Shown here piece by piece: positions 32,578-44,247 of a stretch of DNA of 64,000 nucleotides; the first letter of the stretch is position 1; every line of letters starts with the position of its first letter. Source of the DNA: Gari tellinella (lineage: Eukaryota > Mollusca > Bivalvia > Cardiida > Psammobiidae). Location: NCBI GenBank assembly GCA_922989275.2, contig OV277868.1, positions 53,628,216-53,692,215 of the forward strand. Reading direction: 5' to 3'. Position numbers and translations under genes: made by a program. The notes under the pieces were generated by a model that saw nothing but the letters and a program-made list of their open reading frames with translations, was not told the origin of the DNA and searched no databases.

Positions 32578-34055
32578 TATACACAGTGTGGCTTCCGTTC
32601 TGGTCGAGGTACAATTTATATGGTGTTTGCTGCCCGTCAACTTCAAGAAAAATGCCAAGAACAGCACCAGGATCTGTATGTCACGCTTACATGTGGACCT
32701 AACTAAAGCATTTGACACTGTTAGTCGTGAGGGCTTGTGGAAGATAATGGCCAAATTTGGATGCCCAGAAACATTTGTTAGCATATTCGCCAATTCCTTA
32801 ATGGTATGATGGCTCGTGTGCTTGATGATAATGAAACATCTCCTGACTTTCCAGTGAGCAACGGAGTCAAACAAGGCTGTGTTCTAGCCCCAACCCTATT
32901 CAGTATGATGTTCTCTGCTATGCTGACAGATGCCTTCACCAGTGAGGACCCAGGAGTGAACATAAGATACAGGACAGATGGCAACGTCTTCAACCTAAGA
33001 CGTCTGAACGCAGTTACAAAAGTAAAAAATGCTGTCACCAGAGACCTTCTCTTTGCTGACGACTGTGCCTTGAATGCTAGCTCTCATTCAAACATGCAAT
33101 TCATCATGGACAACTTTTCAAAGGCCTGTGGCAACTTTGGTCTAACAATAAGCATCAAGAAGACGGAAGTTCTTTACCAGCCCAAACCAGGACCTGTCTA
33201 TGAAGAACCTACAATTTTATGTGAAAGGTCAGTCACTGAAAGCAGTTGACAAGTTCACCTACCTTGGAAGTACACTGTCAAGGGACGTGCACATAGATGA
33301 GGAAATCAACAATAGACTTGCGAAGGCCAGTGCTGCTTTCGGCAGACTCCGCTTAAATGTCTGGGAGCGTAGAGGAATAAAACTCAGCACCAAAATCAAG
33401 GTCTACCGTGCAGCTGTTGTTACAACTCTCCTGTATGCATGTGAAACATGGACTGTCTACCCAAGGCATGCCAAGAAACTCAACCACTTCCACATGACAT
33501 GCCTGAGGAAGCTTCTCCGCATAAGATGGCAGGACAAGGTACCAGACACAGAAGTTCTAACTAGGGCTAACCTCCCATCTGTACACATCATGCTTCAGCG
33601 CTCCCAATGTCGCTGGGCTGGTCATCTTTGCCGCATGCCAGACTCCCGCATACCAAAGCAACTGTTCTATGGAGAATTGTCAGAAGCGAAGAGACGAGTT
33701 GGAGGACAGAAGAAACGCTTCAAAGACAACCTTAAGTGCTCACTGAAGCTTCTCAGAATCCCAACAGACACACGGGAGTCACTTGCAGAAAACAGGTCGT
33801 CCTGGAGGAGTTCAATAGCTACTGGGGCAAAGGCAGCTGAGAAAGCCCGTATAGTAGAATCTCAGAGGAAACGTGCCATCCGTAAACAGAGGGCTGACAT
33901 TAGCCCTTCAACTGAGCCAACCCACATGTGTTCCATCTGTGGCAGAGCGTTTCATGCACGCATAGGTCTGACGAGCCATATTCGGTCACATGGCACCTTG
34001 CCAATCCAGTAGTCACGGTCATCTTCGCCTAGCGATGGACGAACATCATCATCAT
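32578..34055 (+). pseudogene. non-LTR retrotransposon (LINE), 5'-truncated, frameshifted
   Basis: Starts inside reverse transcriptase (YTQCGFRSGRGT), then LTKAFDTVSREGLW, the conserved NGVKQGCVLAPTLF and the catalytic FADD at about 33052. The thumb region follows (TLLYACETWT, CRWAGHLCRMPD), and the frame ends with a C2H2-type finger (CSICGRAF...SHIRSH) at about 33928-33995; stop at 34010-34012. Three frameshifts break it: near 32690, near 32785 and near 33215. The end (GAACATCATCATCATT, about 34041-34055) looks like the short tandem tail many LINEs have in place of poly(A). The endonuclease and 5' end are absent. I cannot assign the clade by eye. Confidence 0.9.
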
Positions 34056-34566
34056 TCTTAAATAACAGTGCATTTTAGCCTTTCTGTATTGCTTGTAATT
34101 GCTCTTCATACGGAGGTACATAACGTAGATCGAATTTACATGATGTACATGTACAAGTCACTGGACATACATGTTATTATTCGCCGCCCTACGAAATTTT
34201 GGCGTTTTTTTACATTTTCTTTTACTTTACTGGTGATGCTATGCCGCAAAATTGTTGAAAATAAAATTGCACAACAATGTAGGCCAGTTTAAAAGTTAGG
34301 GCGTTAACTTTCCAGGTGTAGATCTGTTCTCTGCTGTTCGGACCAGAACCTAGGCTAGGCGACTTTCGAATATAAATGAAAAAAGTTGACTCATTCAACT
34401 AAACTTGTTGCCATGGTAAAAATAAGATAAATTACTAGAATTTAAGGACGTTTTAATTTAGAAACATATTATACCGCACAATGATGCCGTTACAAAAGGA
34501 AACTAAAGAAGGTTACAGAAATAGTAAATGTTCAAGTTTACTGACATGAGATACTTACTATTATTA
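34056..34566. other. no gene seen
   Basis: AT-rich. Open frames show no domain and no clear splice signals. Confidence 0.3.
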
Positions 34567-34812
34567 CAGTGGAGAATCTGTTATTCTTTCCCGATAAGCG
34601 CGTTTACGCTAAAACTATTATTTGCAGTGCAAACAGTTTGGAGCCAGATCAGACGCCGGGTAACCCGGCGTCTGATCAGGCTCCAAACTGTTTGCCACCA
34701 AGATAAACAAGAATTATCAGAATTGTCCAAAAGTTGTTCTTTTCTACGTTTTAGTGCTTTGCGTTTGCGTACGTTTGCGTTTAAACGGGAAAGAATAACA
34801 GATTCTCTACTG
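34567..34812 (+). repeat. TA-1 MITE, young
   Basis: 246 bp. Only about two bases differ from the copy at 35798. Confidence 0.92.
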
Positions 34813-35231
34813 TAACACTGGAGTCTATGAGGAATCAAGTTTACCGATTGTATTTTAGAATTGTGTGATTTAACATGAAGTTAAAGAGCTTCAGAATGAC
34901 ATTTTATTCGCACATGTATAAGGTGTTCGTAACTTTGATGTAGTTTTACATAACTCGCATCTATGATTACCATGGCAAGCATACAATGCGAACATGGTTC
35001 AAATTTTGCATGTACATTCTAACATTACCTAGCAACAATAAGCAAAGAATCACATGCTCAGTTCGAGATTAGAAATCATTTTATGGATCTTTGTTCCAAC
35101 TCTTAAAACCAAACAAAACTACAAGAATGTTGTCTAAAGTTTTAATTCTAATAAAGATTTGAGAAAAACTGATAAAATAAGCAACTAATTCGCAGGGTGG
35201 CGAATAATTATGTCCTTTGACTGTCAACATA

Positions 35232-35479
35232 CAGTGGAGAAAACGTTATTCTTTCCCAATAAACGCGTTTACGCTTTTATTAGAATCTATTATTTTCCGT
35301 GCAAACCGTTTGGAGCCAGATCAGACGCCGGGTTACCCGGCGTAGGCTCCAAACTCTTTGCCGTCCAGGTTAAAATCAACATTAAGAATAGTGGGAAAGT
35401 TGGCATTTTCTACGTTTTAGTACGTTGCGTTTGCGTTTCTTTTGCGTTTAAACGGGAAAGAATAACAGATTCTCCACTG
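35232..35479 (+). repeat. TA-1 MITE
   Basis: 248 bp. One hairpin arm has lost the TCTGATCA part (GGCGTAGGCTCC), and the right flank is CA instead of TA. Confidence 0.9.
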
Positions 35480-35797
35480 CACCTACCTGTATGAAGATTT
35501 TGCGGGCATGGACAAACCAATGCGTTTAAACGGGACTAGAATGTTCGATTTTTAGGTTAAGTTCTACATGTAAGCTTATCAACAACCAATTTTAAATGAC
35601 CTTTGCATCATAATATCATAAGTTTTTGTCTTAAAAAACCAATTAGCTACATGGATTGCCACTGAAATTAAAGTTTAAACTTTATTTCTTTTACATCGAT
35701 TATTAAAAAAGCTACATTAACTTATACAAATCACCCTTGATGGCTCAAATGGTCATTTCTGCTGGGGGAAACCGGGGTGTCCGGAGAAACCCACGTA

Positions 35798-36043
35798 CAG
35801 TGGAGAATCTGTTATTCTTTCCCGATAAACGCGTTTACGCTAAAACTATTATTTGCAGTGCAAACAGTTTGGAGCCAGATCAGACGCCGGGTAACCCGGC
35901 GTCTGATCAGGCTCCAAACTGTTTGCCACCAAGATAAACAAGAATTATCAGAATTGTCCAAAAGTTGTTCTTTTCTACGTTTTAGTGCTTTGCGTTTGCG
36001 TACGTTTGCGTTTAAACGGGAAAGAATAACAGATTCTCCACTG
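35798..36043 (+). repeat. TA-1 MITE, young
   Basis: 246 bp, TA-flanked, near-identical to the copy at 34567. It sits in a fragment of an interspersed repeat (about 35728-35797) that also occurs at about 23806-23870. Confidence 0.92.
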
Positions 36044-36105
36044 TAATCAAAACAAATTTCTTTTTCTACACTTTACTTCAAAAAAGTTTGCTAAAAAATT
36101 TCGTC

Positions 36106-36316
36106 TTAACCCTTTCGGTGCCGGAGTCGCATAAAGTCGTGACGCGGCGATTGTTTAGGATTCAAACTGTGTGACACTCGTATCAATATTTCTTACATGT
36201 AAGTCATACTGCCCTAAATCACCATGAAACGGTCTTTAAGACAGCAATATTAAAGCAGACGATGGACAAACGGTGTAGGGGTAAACTCACGATTAATTTG
36301 GCTCCGAAAGGGTTAA
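36106..36316 (+). repeat. TTAA-4 MITE, hairpin eroded
   Basis: TTAACCCTTTCGGTGCCGGA to CTCCGAAAGGGTTAA. Only short pieces of core 1 remain. Confidence 0.7.
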
Positions 36317-36529
36317 CGGAAAAAAGAACGTTTTTTCCATTGTAATATTGCAGACGAAAAGGGTCCAATGTACGAAAGGTTACAATTTAGTGCTCGTTCT
36401 AATTGCAGCAGTACAAATATACATTAATCTATAGCATGCTGGCTTATCGTCTGCTTCAAATATATCGTCTGTATGAAAATTCAAAATCTGTTTTATGCGT
36501 TTTGATTTGAAGACAAAATGGGTATGAGT

Positions 36530-36600
36530 GTCAAACAGTTTGGATCCAGATCAAACGCCGCATCACGCGGCGTCTGATCTGTATCCAAACTGTTTGTAAA
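36530..36600 (+). repeat. solo core 1 hairpin
   Basis: Near-perfect arms from GTCAAACAGTTTGGATCCAG with a CGCATCACGCG centre. Confidence 0.7.
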
Positions 36601-36728
36601 TATCAGCCAAATTGCGCTCAGAATAAAAATGGTTATATTAGAGTCTACACTGTTTGCCTATATCCTAGAGAGGATACTAGGCTCAAATGGATTTTGAACC
36701 CTAGGACGACTGGACTGATTTATATGTA

Positions 36729-36924
36729 GCGGAGAAAACATCAAAGTTCCCGTTTAAACGCAAATGGAGCGCAAACAATAGCAATAAAATCAAAACTTTT
36801 TGACAATTATGTATATTTATCTAATGTAAGTAGTAAACAGTCTGGATCCAAACTGTTTGTAATGGACATAACAGCTTTTTAGCATAGTCGCGTTTATTGG
36901 GAAATAATAACGTTTTCTCCACTG
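36729..36924 (-). repeat. TA-1 MITE, hairpin shortened
   Basis: GCGGAGAAAACATC at the left and TTTTCTCCACTG at the right. The core is cut to AACAGTCTGGATCCAAACTG. Confidence 0.75.
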
Positions 36925-36961
36925 TAGCTACCGGAAGTAGAATGGTGTTGTTAGATAGGTA

Positions 36962-36976
36962 CAGTGGAGATAGGTA
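36962..36976 (+). repeat. TA-1 end fragment
   Basis: CAGTGGAGATAGGTA directly precedes a complete TA-1. A matching scrap (CAGTGG) follows that element at 37218. Confidence 0.5.
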
Positions 36977-37215
36977 CAGTGGAGAAAACGTTATTCTTTC
37001 CCGTTTAAACGCAAACGGAACGCAAACGCATAGCAGTTAAATAGAGATAATGACAACTTTTCGACAATTCTATTTTAATCTGAGTGGCAAACAGTTTGGA
37101 GCCTGATCAGACGCCGGGTTACCCGGCGTCTGATCTGACTCCAAACTGTTTGCATTGGAAATAATAGATTTAGCGTAAACGCGTTTATTGGGAAAGAATA
37201 ACGTTTTCTCCACTG
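36977..37215 (-). repeat. TA-1 MITE
   Basis: 239 bp with complete ends. Core 1 at about 37086-37152 with a GGGTTACCC centre. Confidence 0.9.
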
Positions 37216-37414
37216 TACAGTGGTTGTTCTTTCTTTCCATTGTCAGTGTTTCAGCTGCCATTCAGTAAAAAAAATATTTAGTAGATACACAGAAACGTCA
37301 AATGTACAATTCCAATTGTTTATTATGTTAAGTCCATTTTTAATTCTTTATGAATGAGTGTTGTACAATAAATTACAATGTATTAAACTGCCAGGTGAAA
37401 CTGCAAAGTAACTT

Positions 37415-37800
37415 CCTCACTTCTGATTTGCTCGTAGGACGTAGACGTGAGCCCATGTACCCTATGAGCTGACCGGGTACGTAGAATGCAGCTATTTCAT
37501 TGGTTGATAGGGTCCTTAGTCTTGCTTTACAGATATTACATGGCCGACTGCTTGACAGGATTGAGTAATTTCAATCGTGCATTCTATGTTTCAGTCCATT
37601 TCGGCTAAGAACCGATCGGGGATTTGGACCTTTCAACAGTCGCATTTGTTTTCTGGGAAAGTTTGACGCCGACGTCTACGAACGTGCCCATTTTTCTTCT
37701 GAATAACAACCGTCAGAAACACGACGTCATTTACGCTCAATGTCATATGTTTTACGTGATTTTGTAACTGTTTACTACGTTAGCTGTACAAAACGAATTT
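37415..37800 (+). repeat. dispersed repeat H, copy 2
   Basis: Diverged from copy 1 at 28072 but colinear. Shared GACGTAGACGTGA-like start and GCCGACGTCTACGA. Confidence 0.75.
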
Positions 37801-37848
37801 CAAAATATTTCGACTGTGCATTATAATAAATTCGTTTAGCAAATTCTT

Positions 37849-37968
37849 ACCAGGGTACATGAGGATTTATTCCCGCCTGGTAAAACCATGTATCCCTCGC
37901 CTGTTGGCTCGGACAATATGATTTTCCTCAACCGGGAATAAATCCCCATGTACCCTTGGAACAAACTG
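37849..37968. repeat. foldback element with 27-bp arms
   Basis: CCAGGGTACATGAGGATTTA at the left, AAATCCCCATGTACCCTTGG at the right, and about 65 bp between the arms. Confidence 0.75.
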
Positions 37969-37983
37969 TACAACTAATAATGC

Positions 37984-38109
37984 CAAACAGTGCTAGGCCT
38001 TATCAGAGCTATCCTATAGACTTCCTCTGATCTGGGGCTACAGTGTTTACATAGGTAAACATCGTTGGTATATGATACGTATACGCATCACTAATGTTCA
38101 TTGGGTTAA
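37984..38109 (-). repeat. TTAA-1 MITE, partial
   Basis: Worn core 3 (AACAGTGCTAGGCCTTATCA) and a right end ending ATTGGGTTAA. Confidence 0.5.
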
Positions 38110-38142
38110 TGCAGGAAAACGATACTGCAGAAAGTTCCTTTA

Positions 38143-38324
38143 TTAAACCTTTCATGATCTAATTTATCGTGAGAATTTTACCCCTTCACCACCATTTTGT
38201 CGTCTGCTGCAATGTTGTTTTCTGCAATATCGTTTCAAAGTAAGATTTAAGGCAGTATAACTTACGTTGTTTCAAAACTGTTTGCAAATGCGCTTTATGA
38301 CGTCATTGATATTGAAAGGGTTAA
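38143..38324 (-). repeat. TTAA-4 MITE
   Basis: TTAAACCTTTCATGATC to TTGAAAGGGTTAA. One core arm remains (AAAACTGTTTGC). It shares its last TTAA with the next element. Confidence 0.7.
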
Positions 38325-38521
38325 CCCTAGCCATGCATAAACGCGTCCTTTACGAACAGTGTACAGGTAAATAGTACAATTGTCATGTGCAAACAATGAT
38401 GACCCAGACTAGAGGACTCATAAAGTATTCCTCTGATAAGGAATGCACAGTAAGCCATATTGAAAAAAGTGGCATAGACTCAATTGAAAACAAACTGGAA
38501 CTGTTTGTTCGAGAGAGTTAA
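38321..38521 (+). repeat. TTAA-1 MITE, diverged
   Basis: TTAACCCTAGCCATGCATA to CGAGAGAGTTAA, with a weak core 3. Confidence 0.65.
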
Positions 38522-39187
38522 GCAGTCATACACCTTAAAACACACCCCATCTTCTTGGAATGCTTGGTCAGTATGCCAAAGTACCTTTTCCAGGCCGATA
38601 AATTGGTTTAATATTTAGTCTTCCGGGGTTCTAGAGTTCCCTTTTGAATGAATAATAACACAGTATATTGTATATTTGTCCAGCTCGTTCTTTACAGGAT
38701 TTAAAAAACCTGCCAAATAGCGAACATTAGATATTCACAAATACTTTGTATGAACATCGGGAGTATATTTTAAGCTAAAATAATAAACAACCATATTAAA
38801 CCAAAGCTAATGTTTATTCAATAGCTTAGCCTTCACAATGTGGAATATTCCAAATTACTCAATGGATTGTGAATTTAAGTAGTGTTGTTCCACAATATTT
38901 GAAAATGTGGCAACTAGTGCAGATCCTGGTAAGATGGCTCCTGGAGGGACCCTTTGGTCTGGACCTGTATTGTTTGCTCAGAAAGTATACAGATACTTAA
39001 TCCCCGCACAGTAAAGGTCACTAATACTGGTTTGAAAGTAAAAAAGAACAAAGTTTAATATCAGACCAAACAATATTTGATCCGGCAAACTGTTTCATCC
39101 AACAGATGGTTCAATGTGTTCAAGACAGATTGCTTCTTGAAGAATGAATGTGAAAACAGTATATTTGCTGTTTCAAGTTCTGTGTGT
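38522..39187. other. no gene seen
   Basis: AT-rich. One diverged core 3 at 38919-38982 (AGTGCAGATCCTGGTAAGAT). Confidence 0.35.
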
Positions 39188-39432
39188 TTAACCCTTTACC
39201 TGATAGAAGCGCCTTTTAGCGCATTTTAATTTATCCCTCCGCCAAAGAAAATAGTTCAAGATTATACATGCATGAACATGTACAATTAGAAATATTACTT
39301 ATATTCTAGCAAATACTGACTTAAAGCAGGTTGAAAGTAAAGTAGAATGCGCCTTAGGGCGCATTCTGCTTTACTTTCAACCTGCTTTAAATGGTCACTT
39401 GCCTTCAAATCTAGAAACAGGCTATATATCTC
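39188..39432 (+). repeat. TTAA-3 MITE, right end lost
   Basis: TTAACCCTTTACCTGATAG at the left. Clean core 2 hairpin with GCGCCTTAGGGCGC. Stops in AGAAACAGGCTATATA. Confidence 0.75.
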
Positions 39433-39524
39433 AGAACATATGACCGTTTTCCTAGTGTGTATCAGGATTAGATAAATATGAACATGTATTACTATGAGTG
39501 TACAAAGATTGGTATATCTACAGC

Positions 39525-39686
39525 CTATATGTTATTCTTTGCGTACAAATGCAATCGAAACGCTTGCGTATTGCACAAAAATGTAGAAATTAATCGGCGT
39601 CTGACAAGGCTCCGAACTGTTTGTAGAGGCGATGAGGTTTGTAGCATAAACGCGTTTATTTGGAAAGAATAAAGTCTTCTCAACTG
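39525..39686 (-). repeat. TA-1 MITE, degraded
   Basis: CGCAAACG-like left part and AACGCGTTTATTTGGAAAGA at the right. Only half of the core remains. A further scrap (CCGTGGAGAAAACGTTAG) is at 39795. Confidence 0.5.
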
Positions 39687-40547
39687 TGTGAAAGGAAGGG
39701 GTAAGGGTTTAGACCTGACAGATACAAACTATAATTGCAAAGTTTATGAAAATGATAAATAGATAAAATGACCTTCGAAATGTACTGCGACACTACCGTG
39801 GAGAAAACGTTAGTTGTCCAGTTTAAACAATACGCAATACAATACATTTTAAAAAAGCCACAACATTTTGAATTTGGGTGATTGTCCGAGCCTAAACAGT
39901 TCGATGACACCCGTCATGTTCAGACTAGGCTATTGGGTAGGGTTGGCGTCCCAGCCGAACGTTTGCGATGAAAAACATGTCTCATTATAAATGTTATCTT
40001 GCCCATATCGATGTTTCGTCAATAAACACATGTAGATCTGTGTACCAAATATCGAATGCGTCACGAAAGGATATGGGTAAAACGCGTCCTTCCGAAAAAT
40101 ACTTGCGAATACATTAAATGTTTTGCAAACATTTTGGATCCGGACGAGACGTCGAGTATCGCGTCGTCTTATATGGATGAAACTGTTTGACACTCTGACA
40201 ATACCGTTTACATGTACAGCAGAGAAGACATTTTTCTCTCCCAATAAACACGTTTTGTTTAATAGGCCATTATGCCCGTTGCAAACAATAAAATCAGACA
40301 ATGGGTAACAATCTCACATCCAAATAAAGCGTTTAAAAAACTTTTGACGCTGATGTTGAAAGCAAAGATTACAATATAGAACTGCAATCATTCTATATGA
40401 GGCCAATGTGTTTTGGGTTGATATGATATTTGCCAGTCAAGTAGTTAGTTTAAACATATTTTATTCCAATTATATATATATGAAATGGGGCTGGGTCACA
40501 AGTTCTACCAACTTACCAACTGCCAGCCATGTAGACCCGGTATGTTT
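39687..40547. other. worn repeat fragments, no gene
   Basis: Core 1 scraps at about 40127-40195 (AACATTTTGGATCCGGACGA) and a TA-1-like end at about 40216. No exon recognised. Confidence 0.35.
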
Positions 40548-40590
40548 CTGTTGTACATTTCTGTTCTACATTTCTGTTCTACATTTCTCA
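40548..40590 (+). repeat. 15-bp minirepeat x3
   Basis: TTCTGTTCTACATTT repeated, followed by CATTGTACAATG. Confidence 0.7.
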
Positions 40591-40658
40591 TTGTACAATG
40601 AGTACAGCCACTCTTGAGCGTTAACCATAAATGTAATTGTCAGTCCGAGAGTCCGAGC

Positions 40659-40870
40659 TTAACCCTTTCTAGATCAAATTATTCGGGAGCGTTTTACCTC
40701 TTCACCGCTTTATTTTCACCTACTTCATCATTGTTGTCTGCAAGATACGTTTCAATTTTCAAAGTTAAATTTAAGATTCTATGACTTAATAAATATCGAT
40801 AAGAGTGACAAACATATAGGGTCCTGATCCAAACTGTTTGCAAATGCGTCATTGAGAGTGAACGGGTTAA
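40659..40870 (-). repeat. TTAA-4 MITE
   Basis: TTAACCCTTTCTAGATC to GAGAGTGAACGGGTTAA, with core 1 reduced to one arm. Confidence 0.75.
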
Positions 40871-41081
40871 GGTATAATATACCCATAATAAGATCGGGGC
40901 AATGTCTGTCAATATCTTTAAAATAGAGCGTTCGGTTAGTCTCGTCAACTGATGAATGTATAGAGAAGTATATGCTCGAGTTCCAATGTTTACCGACATT
41001 GGTCCGATTTAATTAGGAATGTACTGCCTTGATAGAGGTGAAATAAAAAGGCAATACAGAGTGCGCATGTAGGAGTGGTGT

Positions 41082-41332
41082 TTAACCCTTTGAACCCTAA
41101 TCCCGCATATAGGCGTTCTTTTCAAACAGTATACATGTGAAAAGTGCACGTGTCCTATGCAAACAGTGAAGACCCAGATCAGAGGGCTCCGAAAGGAGCC
41201 CTCTGATCAGGGTCTTCACTGTTTGTCATAATGTCAAACATTGACAAAAACAACCCTTAAAAGTCATAAATGGACTAGACTTAAATGGAAACAGGGATTG
41301 TCCATTTGAAGTGTTAGGGAGGAAAGAGTTAA
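41082..41332 (+). repeat. TTAA-1 MITE, full length
   Basis: 251 bp, very close to the copy at 24277, with a perfect core 3 hairpin. Confidence 0.88.
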
Positions 41333-41746
41333 TTAATATTACCATATGTTACCATAAGTCGTCTTCTGGAAGAAGGCTGTCGTCATCAGCCTCTTGCTCT
41401 TCTGCTCTTCATTATATTGTAAATTTTGTGTTCAATATTACTTTCGGTTTGCATGAAGCAAGCCCATGCCTTTCATTACCTCTTCGATTCCTCAAAGAAA
41501 GGTAGCTTAATCCTCTACACGCTGCTTTGCGAATTTGTGATAACAAGTGCAAGCAGTTTTGTAATAGATGAGACGCCGAGCTACTCGGAGTCTCGTCTCA
41601 ATTAAAATTGTTTGACACTCTGGTGAAATATTTTGAAAGGAAATGCAAATAAATCATTTAAAAGAATCGTTGCAGATAACAATTTTGCAAAAAGGACGGC
41701 TAGTACATGCGTGTAGAAGAATATTACAGGCTTTACTTTACAATTA
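41333..41746. other. no certain gene
   Basis: A diverged core hairpin at 41551-41620 (GACGCCGAGCTACTCGGAGTC). Open frames show no domain. Confidence 0.3.
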
Positions 41747-41925
41747 CAGTAAACTATTATTATACGGTGTTTACGACAAGTGACTGCTTAAACCAAGGTG
41801 GCAGTAAAACAGAAAGCTCCTTCAGGAGTCTTCTGTTTTACTGTCACATTGATTTAAGCTGTCACCTGTCTTTTATACAATCAACCAGCCTTCATTTAAG
41901 TGGTCGTAATAGAGAGGTTTTATTG
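41747..41925 (+). repeat. TA-3 MITE
   Basis: CAGTAAACTATTAT at the left, AGTGGTCGTAATAGAGAGGT at the right. Hairpin AGCTCCTTCAGGAG-type centre. Confidence 0.7.
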
Positions 41926-42271
41926 TATTTCATATTATCGGCTCACGGCAAGTGGTACTATATTGGTGAATGAAGTGAGTATCATCTATTACTCGTTTCA
42001 TTAAATGACCGAATTGAAAATTATTATCTGCTTAAAGAATTGACATCTGCAAAAAGTAACAAAACTAGTTTAATGTATATTTTAGTTGAACTAAAAGAAC
42101 CCGGAAGCTAGTAACATTCATTTTGGCACCTGAGCATGTCGAGGTTCTCGGCGTCTGATTGAGATCCAAATTGTTATTACAACAATTATCACACATTAGC
42201 AAAATGGCAGTATAAGCGCGAAGGGACGCCGAACAGGCACAACCGTAGTATTTGAAGAATTGCAATAAGAG

Positions 42272-42469
42272 TTGACAGTGACGTCACAATTTGAATGTAA
42301 ATCTGTACATTTTATCATCACCTTGTATTTGAAGTGGATTCGTGCCTTGTTGGAATATATCACCGGGATTAATGAACCTCTCAGATCGCTAATCCGGGAC
42401 GTACGAACGGTAGCTAAACTACAGAAAATGGTTAAAACTATACCACAATATTGCCGCTTGCTCTTTTAG
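42272..42469 (+). other. unrecognised open frame
   Basis: Reads protein-like (WIRALLEYITGINEPLRSLI) and ends in a stop. No domain, homologue or splice partner that I can name. It may be chance or an exon. Confidence 0.15.
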
Positions 42470-42562
42470 TGACGTACACGCATTCGACAAGAACTTGAAC
42501 GTGTCACAATAGGATCAAAAGTTAAACCTTCATCTTGATATAGCGATTTTAAATACACATTG

Positions 42563-42631
42563 CAAACAGCTTGGACCCAGATCAGACGCCGAGTAACTCG
42601 GCGTCTGATCTGGATCCAAGCTGTTTGAAAC
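42563..42631 (+). repeat. solo core 1 hairpin
   Basis: Near-perfect: AACAGCTTGGACCCAGATCA, GACGCCGAGTAACTCGGCGT. Confidence 0.7.
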
Positions 42632-43148
42632 TCGTTCTGAAAGTTTTTCTTCTATTAAATGACTTACAGAATTGATTTTATTTGAAGTGTAGATGAGATA
42701 GTTATAAGCAGATGGTGACATAGCAAGTCAAGGGTTAAAGCTACCCATCAACGGCTTATATATAAACAATGAAGAGAGGCACGCTCTATATTGACCAAGG
42801 GCTGGTAATTGCTCACAGGTAGCAGATTTTGATATAAATTACGTACGGAAGTCTTGAAGGCAGGCTAGGTACCAGGATCCAGACTTTGCCAGAAATTTTA
42901 GCAAAATTTCCAGACTTTTAAATATGTCTGTTTATAATTGCATCATAGAGTGTTGGTAATTTTTGGGAAAATATTCCATCCGTTTCATTTGCATATATAA
43001 CAGTCATTGGATATGTTTGCGATCGCAGAATATTAAAACATTATTAAAATACGCAACAACATTGGAAACGAGATCTCAGAATAAGATACAATATGCGAAG
43101 TACCAGAACTGTGTTACAGGTTAGTACTGTTTGTTAATTTTGTGTAAT
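42632..43148. other. no gene seen
   Basis: AT-rich, with no conserved element recognised. Confidence 0.3.
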
Positions 43149-43403
43149 TTAACCCATTACCCCATAATACGTCTATTTTACGCCTTTATTCTATTTTCCA
43201 TTGAAATAAATAGTTCGACTTTATACAGATATAATTATATGCATCATAAGAAATATAGTCTATATTCTATCAGATGATAGCTTTAAAGCAGATTGAAAAT
43301 AAAACAGAATGTGCCTTAAGGCACATTCTGCTTTACTTTCAACCTGCTTTAAAGTGGTCACCTGTCTTCAAAACTAGAAACAAGCTATGCGGTAATGGGT
43401 TAA
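43149..43403 (+). repeat. TTAA-3 MITE, full length
   Basis: 255 bp, TTAACCCATTACCCCATAA to GCGGTAATGGGTTAA. Near-perfect core 2. Confidence 0.88.
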
Positions 43404-43693
43404 AGAGGCCGAAAACGAAATGGTGTATTTGCAAAGCAATAAAAACGCTTGAATAAAAGCAAATTTGTGGCATTATCCTGAGAGTGGTTGATAACAAAAA
43501 CGGTATGCAATCATCTACAAGAACAATTACCGAAATAAGGATTTTTTTTTAGATTTTCCCAATTGCTTCAAATTCCACTTCGACCTAAGACGGAGTAAAT
43601 CTCTGCTTTGAAATTCCCTACAAATAGTTCGTCAAACAAAAAGTATTCTATTGTGAAATGGGAAAAAGGTTTTTGCAAATTTTGCTTTCTCCG

Positions 43694-43722
43694 CACGGGT
43701 TCGATCCCGACCGCGAGCACAA
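43694..43722 (+). repeat. tRNA-like B-box fragment
   Basis: CACGGGTTCGATCCCGACC resembles a T-arm. No A box or acceptor stem was found, so this is a SINE scrap at most. Confidence 0.3.
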
Positions 43723-44039
43723 TATTGCTATTTTCAAAAATTTAGTTTTACAAATATTTACCCGCTTAAGTAGGCGCCTGGCGTCCAAGTTACAAAACAA
43801 AATATTTTGTTTAGCCAAATTGTGTTAGATGTACCAGTCTCTTTAACCGGTTTCGCGTTAATCCTACAGTGGCAAAAACATTATTATATCTAAATAAATC
43901 GTGTTTGTAATATAACAATTATTTCTGTTGGAAAAAACATCAGAGAAACTCGGCGTCTGTCACTCAGGTTTTTTTAATAATTGGTGAATATTTACAATAA
44001 ATGTCATATCAGTGCAAGTTCAGCACAATGCATTTTAAC

Positions 44040-44247
44040 TATTGCCTCCCTTAAACTTATATTGATCATTCAAATTAATTCTAGTGTCCATTTTTAACTA
44101 TTTACAGTTGTGCTTTAACAGTGCTGACCTTGATTAGAATAGCTTTTTGATATGGATCTGCACTGTTTGCATAGGACAAGTGTACTATTCACATGCATAC
44201 TGGTTGTAAGGACACATGCTTATATGTGTGACTGGGGTTCAAAGTAT
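44040..44247 (-). repeat. TTAA-1 MITE, degraded
   Basis: TTGCCTCCCTTAAACTTATA resembles the reversed end seen at 6094. Core 3 remnant at about 44121-44171; GGGGTTCAAAG at the far end. Confidence 0.5.

Noticed and set aside
34628..34695. Hairpin cores as rho-independent terminators or microRNA genes
   Set aside because: Arms are over 30 bp and each is part of a mobile element; without small-RNA data there is no ground for a microRNA call.
43694..43722. Intact tRNA gene
   Set aside because: Only a B-box-like T-arm is present; no A box, acceptor stem or anticodon arm can be folded.
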